Assembly (NCBI GenBank): GCA_947624635.1
Contig: CANQLF010000028.1
Span: 1-8,735, forward strand
Origin: an uncultured Bacilli bacterium
Lineage (GTDB): Bacteria > Bacillota_I > Bacilli_A > RF39 > UBA660
DNA: 8,735 bases
Reading direction: 5' to 3'
Below the pieces are notes generated by a model. That model was given only the letters and a program-made list of their open reading frames with translations, made no database searches and was not told where the DNA came from. The translations under genes were made by a program, and so were the position numbers. Positions 6,973 through 8,735 of this stretch are shown one piece after another (positions within the stretch are counted from its first letter, which is position 1; every line of letters begins with the position of its first letter).

Positions 6973-8586
6973 TTATTTATCTTTTATTCTATTTAATGCA
7001 TCTTTATAATCATCATAATTACCAATATATTCAACTAACTTGTTATTTTCGATACTAACTACTTTGGTAGCTATCTTATTAATAAAACATCTATCATGAG
7101 ATACAAATAAAATTGTGCCTTCATACTCACTTAAAATATCTTCAAGTATCTCTCTAGTTGTTATATCGATATGATTAGTTGGTTCATCTAATATTAAGAA
7201 ATTAATATTATCTTGCATTAAGCAAAATAATTTAAGTCTTACTTTTTCACCACCAGATATTTTAGATACTCTTTTATAAATATTATTTTTAGTAAACATA
7301 AATTTAAATAATGCACTTCTAAGATGTGATTCTTCACCTTTATAACTACTTCTAGCAACTTCGTATATTGTTTTATCATCATCAAAATTAATCTCTTGTG
7401 GAACATAACCTATATTTATATTTGTACCTAATTTAATACTACCATTATTATTAAATATTTCTTTTATTAATGTAGTTTTGCCACTACCATTTTTTCCTAA
7501 TAAACACACATGTTCCTTATATTTTATTTTTAATTTTGCACTATCAAATATTACTTTATTACCATAATTAATATTTAAATTATCTATTACTAAAACATCT
7601 TCACCAGATCTATTACCTAAATTAAATTCTAAGGGTATACCTTCTTTTTCTTTAGGTTTATTTAAAACTTCCATCTTTTCTAATCTTTTCTCAATAGATT
7701 TAGCTCTTTTAAAAAATCTATTATCATTACCCAAACGTCCAAACTCTCTTAATTTTTTAATGCTTTCTTTCATTGCTTTAATTTGCTTTTGTTGATCTTT
7801 ATAATTTTTAAATTCAAGCATTATTCTTTTTTCGTTTTCTAGTAAATAATAGGAGTAGTTACCATAGTATATATCTAATTTGCCATCTTCTATTAAGATG
7901 GTTTTATTAGATACTTTATCTAAGAAATATCTATCGTGTGATACTAGAAGTATTGTTCCTTTATAGCTTTTTAGAAAATTTTCTAACCATTCTAATGTCT
8001 CTATATCTAAATGGTTAGTCGGTTCATCTAAAAGAAGTATATCAGGATTTTTAATCATTAAAGAGGCTAATGATACAATTCTTTTTTCACCACCAGATAG
8101 GGTATTATAATGTTTTTCTAATAGATGTTCTATTTTAAATCCTTTAACTATTTTATTAATTTTTTCATTTACCTCATAACCACCTAAATTAATAAATTCC
8201 TCATGTAAATTAGTATATTTTGTAATTATTTTTTCTAATTCTTTACCACTTGTTTTCGTCATTTTTTCTTCGTATTTTTCTAATGTATTTTTAATAGTTA
8301 TAATATTATTTGTACTTTTATATAATATATCTTTTACTTTACAATTCTCATTTTCAATATTTGATACTTGACTTAAATAACCAATAGTTGCATCTTTTCT
8401 TATAAATAAATTTCCAGATGCAGCTTTTTCTATTCCCATTATTAATTTTAGAATAGTAGTTTTTCCTGATCCATTTGGACCCACTAATGAAATGATTTCT
8501 CCTTTATTAATATCTAATGATATATCTTTTAATATATCTCCAAACCCATAATTAATTGTAACTTTATTTAAACTTATATCTATCAT
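6973..8586 (-). CDS. ABC-F family ATPase, probable ribosome-protection / translation factor
   Basis: A 537-residue protein with two ABC ATPase domains and no membrane segment, the mark of ABC-F proteins, which bind the ribosomal E site. Domain 1 has Walker A GPNGSGKT (36-43), signature LSGGE (163-167), LLLDEPTNHLD (184-194) and SHDR (216-219). Domain 2 has GKNGSGKT (364-371), ISGGE (443-447), FLILDEPTNHID (463-474) and SHDR (496-499). The charged, helical inter-domain linker (about 250-330, with REFGRLGNDNRFFKRAKSIE) would reach toward the peptidyl-transferase centre. Whether it gives drug resistance (Lsa/Vga/VmlR/CplR-like) or is a housekeeping factor cannot be settled from motifs; the attenuator-like leader favours an inducible, resistance-type role. 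The ATG at 8586 is chosen because AAAGGAG lies 8 bases upstream. The longer in-frame reading from 8667 runs through the leader hairpins. It is convergent with the calcium ATPase, with 2 bases between the stops. Confidence 0.93.
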   Translation of the reverse strand: MIDISLNKVTINYGFGDILKDISLDINKGEIISLVGPNGSGKTTILKLIMGIEKAASGNLFIRKDATIGYLSQVSNIENENCKVKDILYKSTNNIITIKNTLEKYEEKMTKTSGKELEKIITKYTNLHEEFINLGGYEVNEKINKIVKGFKIEHLLEKHYNTLSGGEKRIVSLASLMIKNPDILLLDEPTNHLDIETLEWLENFLKSYKGTILLVSHDRYFLDKVSNKTILIEDGKLDIYYGNYSYYLLENEKRIMLEFKNYKDQQKQIKAMKESIKKLREFGRLGNDNRFFKRAKSIEKRLEKMEVLNKPKEKEGIPLEFNLGNRSGEDVLVIDNLNINYGNKVIFDSAKLKIKYKEHVCLLGKNGSGKTTLIKEIFNNNGSIKLGTNINIGYVPQEINFDDDKTIYEVARSSYKGEESHLRSALFKFMFTKNNIYKRVSKISGGEKVRLKLFCLMQDNINFLILDEPTNHIDITTREILEDILSEYEGTILFVSHDRCFINKIATKVVSIENNKLVEYIGNYDDYKDALNRIKDK

Positions 8587-8594
8587 AGTAACAT

Positions 8595-8601
8595 CTCCTT
8601 T
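8595..8601 (-). promoter_or_regulatory. Ribosome binding site that fixes the ABC-F start
   Basis: On the minus strand AAAGGAG ends 8 bases before the ATG at 8586. It lies just downstream of the leader terminator, so it is transcribed only if that terminator is bypassed. Confidence 0.8.
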
Positions 8602-8613
8602 AATTTTTACATT

Positions 8614-8641
8614 AAAAAACCACATGGACGCATCCACATGG
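8614..8641 (-). terminator. Leader (attenuator) terminator upstream of the ABC-F gene
   Basis: On the minus strand CCATGTGGA (8641-8633) pairs with TCCATGTGG (8628-8620) over 9 pairs, two of them G-U, closed by TGCG (a UNCG-type tetraloop sequence) and followed at once by T6 (8619-8614). This intrinsic terminator lies inside the transcript leader, 27 bases before the start codon, where it would prevent expression of the gene unless regulated. Confidence 0.7.
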
Positions 8642-8707
8642 CGGATGCAGGCATGACGAAAACTCACACCTGCTTACTATTTTTAAATTTAGTTTATGCA
8701 GGTGTGA
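8629..8707 (-). promoter_or_regulatory. Alternative helices of a putative antitermination leader for the ABC-F gene
   Basis: On the minus strand three helices precede the terminator and share strands. Helix A is a perfect 10-bp stem, TCACACCTGC (8707-8698) with GCAGGTGTGA (8673-8664), around a 24-base AT-rich loop. Helix B pairs 8673-8665 with 8655-8647 (9 pairs, two G-U). Helix C pairs 8649-8643 with 8635-8629 (7 pairs, one G-U). A excludes B, B excludes C, and C excludes the terminator helix at 8641-8620. The chain makes the terminator depend on whether A can form. The region is clearly less AT-rich than its surroundings. The pairings are read directly; the switching is inferred. Confidence 0.6.
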
Positions 8708-8723
8708 TTACTAATGTATACAT
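8694..8723 (-). CDS. Candidate leader peptide ORF (MYTLVITPA) in the ABC-F leader
   Basis: A 9-codon ORF whose last four codons lie exactly over the first arm of helix A and whose TAA follows immediately. A translating ribosome would melt helix A, while one held at the first codons would leave it free. No ribosome binding site is visible before this ATG. An alternative 6-codon ORF (MSSCIH, 8731-8711) overlaps it in another frame, and its ribosome binding site would lie beyond the window. Either could serve. Both are too short to be supported by coding signal. Confidence 0.3.
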   Translation of the reverse strand: MYTLVITPA

Positions 8724-8735
8724 GATGACATGGTC

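Noticed and set aside
8620..8641. Two direct copies of CCACATGG (8620-8627 and 8634-8641) as a possible operator or CRISPR-like repeat
   Set aside because: Only two copies, 14 bases apart. They are explained as the two arms of the leader terminator, which pair with the help of G-U wobbles.
8587..8667. 27-residue N-terminal extension of the ABC-F protein from a GTG at 8667
   Set aside because: It translates the leader hairpins and terminator, has no homology to ABC-F N-termini, and a good ribosome binding site precedes the ATG at 8586.
1..8735. Use of an alternative code (TGA as Trp), considered because of the very AT-rich, Mollicute-like composition
   Set aside because: Trp is encoded by TGG throughout, and all proteins are full length with TGA read as a stop.

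Overview
The window comes from a very AT-rich bacterium that uses the standard genetic code: Trp is TGG and every gene reads through cleanly with TGA as a stop. Strong AGGAGG-type ribosome binding sites, A/T-rich terminators, a pilin-like/DUF6273-like surface protein and a DUF1540 protein suggest a low-GC Bacillota, perhaps a gut lineage near the Mollicutes/RF39-type Bacilli. That placement is an inference from style, not a database result.

Layout, left to right. (1) Bases 2-223 are the 3' end of a TnpB (IS200/IS605/IS1341-type) gene with its zinc ribbon and last RuvC Asp. Three hairpins follow at 252-330, as expected of the element right end and omega-RNA scaffold, then a long AT inverted repeat at 332-369. 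(2) Bases 523-2055 encode a compact superfamily 1 helicase with HelIV/UvrD-like motifs, behind a recognisable promoter. (3) Bases 2098-2823 encode a YetF/DUF421 membrane protein, closed by a terminator that overlaps its stop codon. (4) Bases 2915-4021 encode a single-pass, Cys-containing pilin-like surface protein with its own extended -10 promoter. A 54-residue Cys-rich DUF1540 protein (4068-4232) follows and ends in a terminator. (5) Bases 4319-6970 encode a complete PMCA-like calcium P-type ATPase. (6) Convergent to it, with only two bases between the stop codons, lies an ABC-F ATPase (8586-6973, minus strand).

The most interesting part is the 5' leader of the ABC-F gene (about 8614-8731, minus strand). 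It holds a chain of four mutually exclusive helices ending in a hairpin plus U6 terminator just upstream of the ribosome binding site, with short candidate leader ORFs over the first helix arm. This has the architecture of a ribosome-sensing transcription attenuator. The geometry predicts that early ribosome stalling switches the gene on and free translation switches it off. That would suit a ribosome-protecting, drug-inducible ABC-F protein.

The remaining genes look like ordinary chromosomal content and do not form one evident pathway. No complete, recognisable multi-gene defence system, CRISPR array, tRNA or rRNA is visible.
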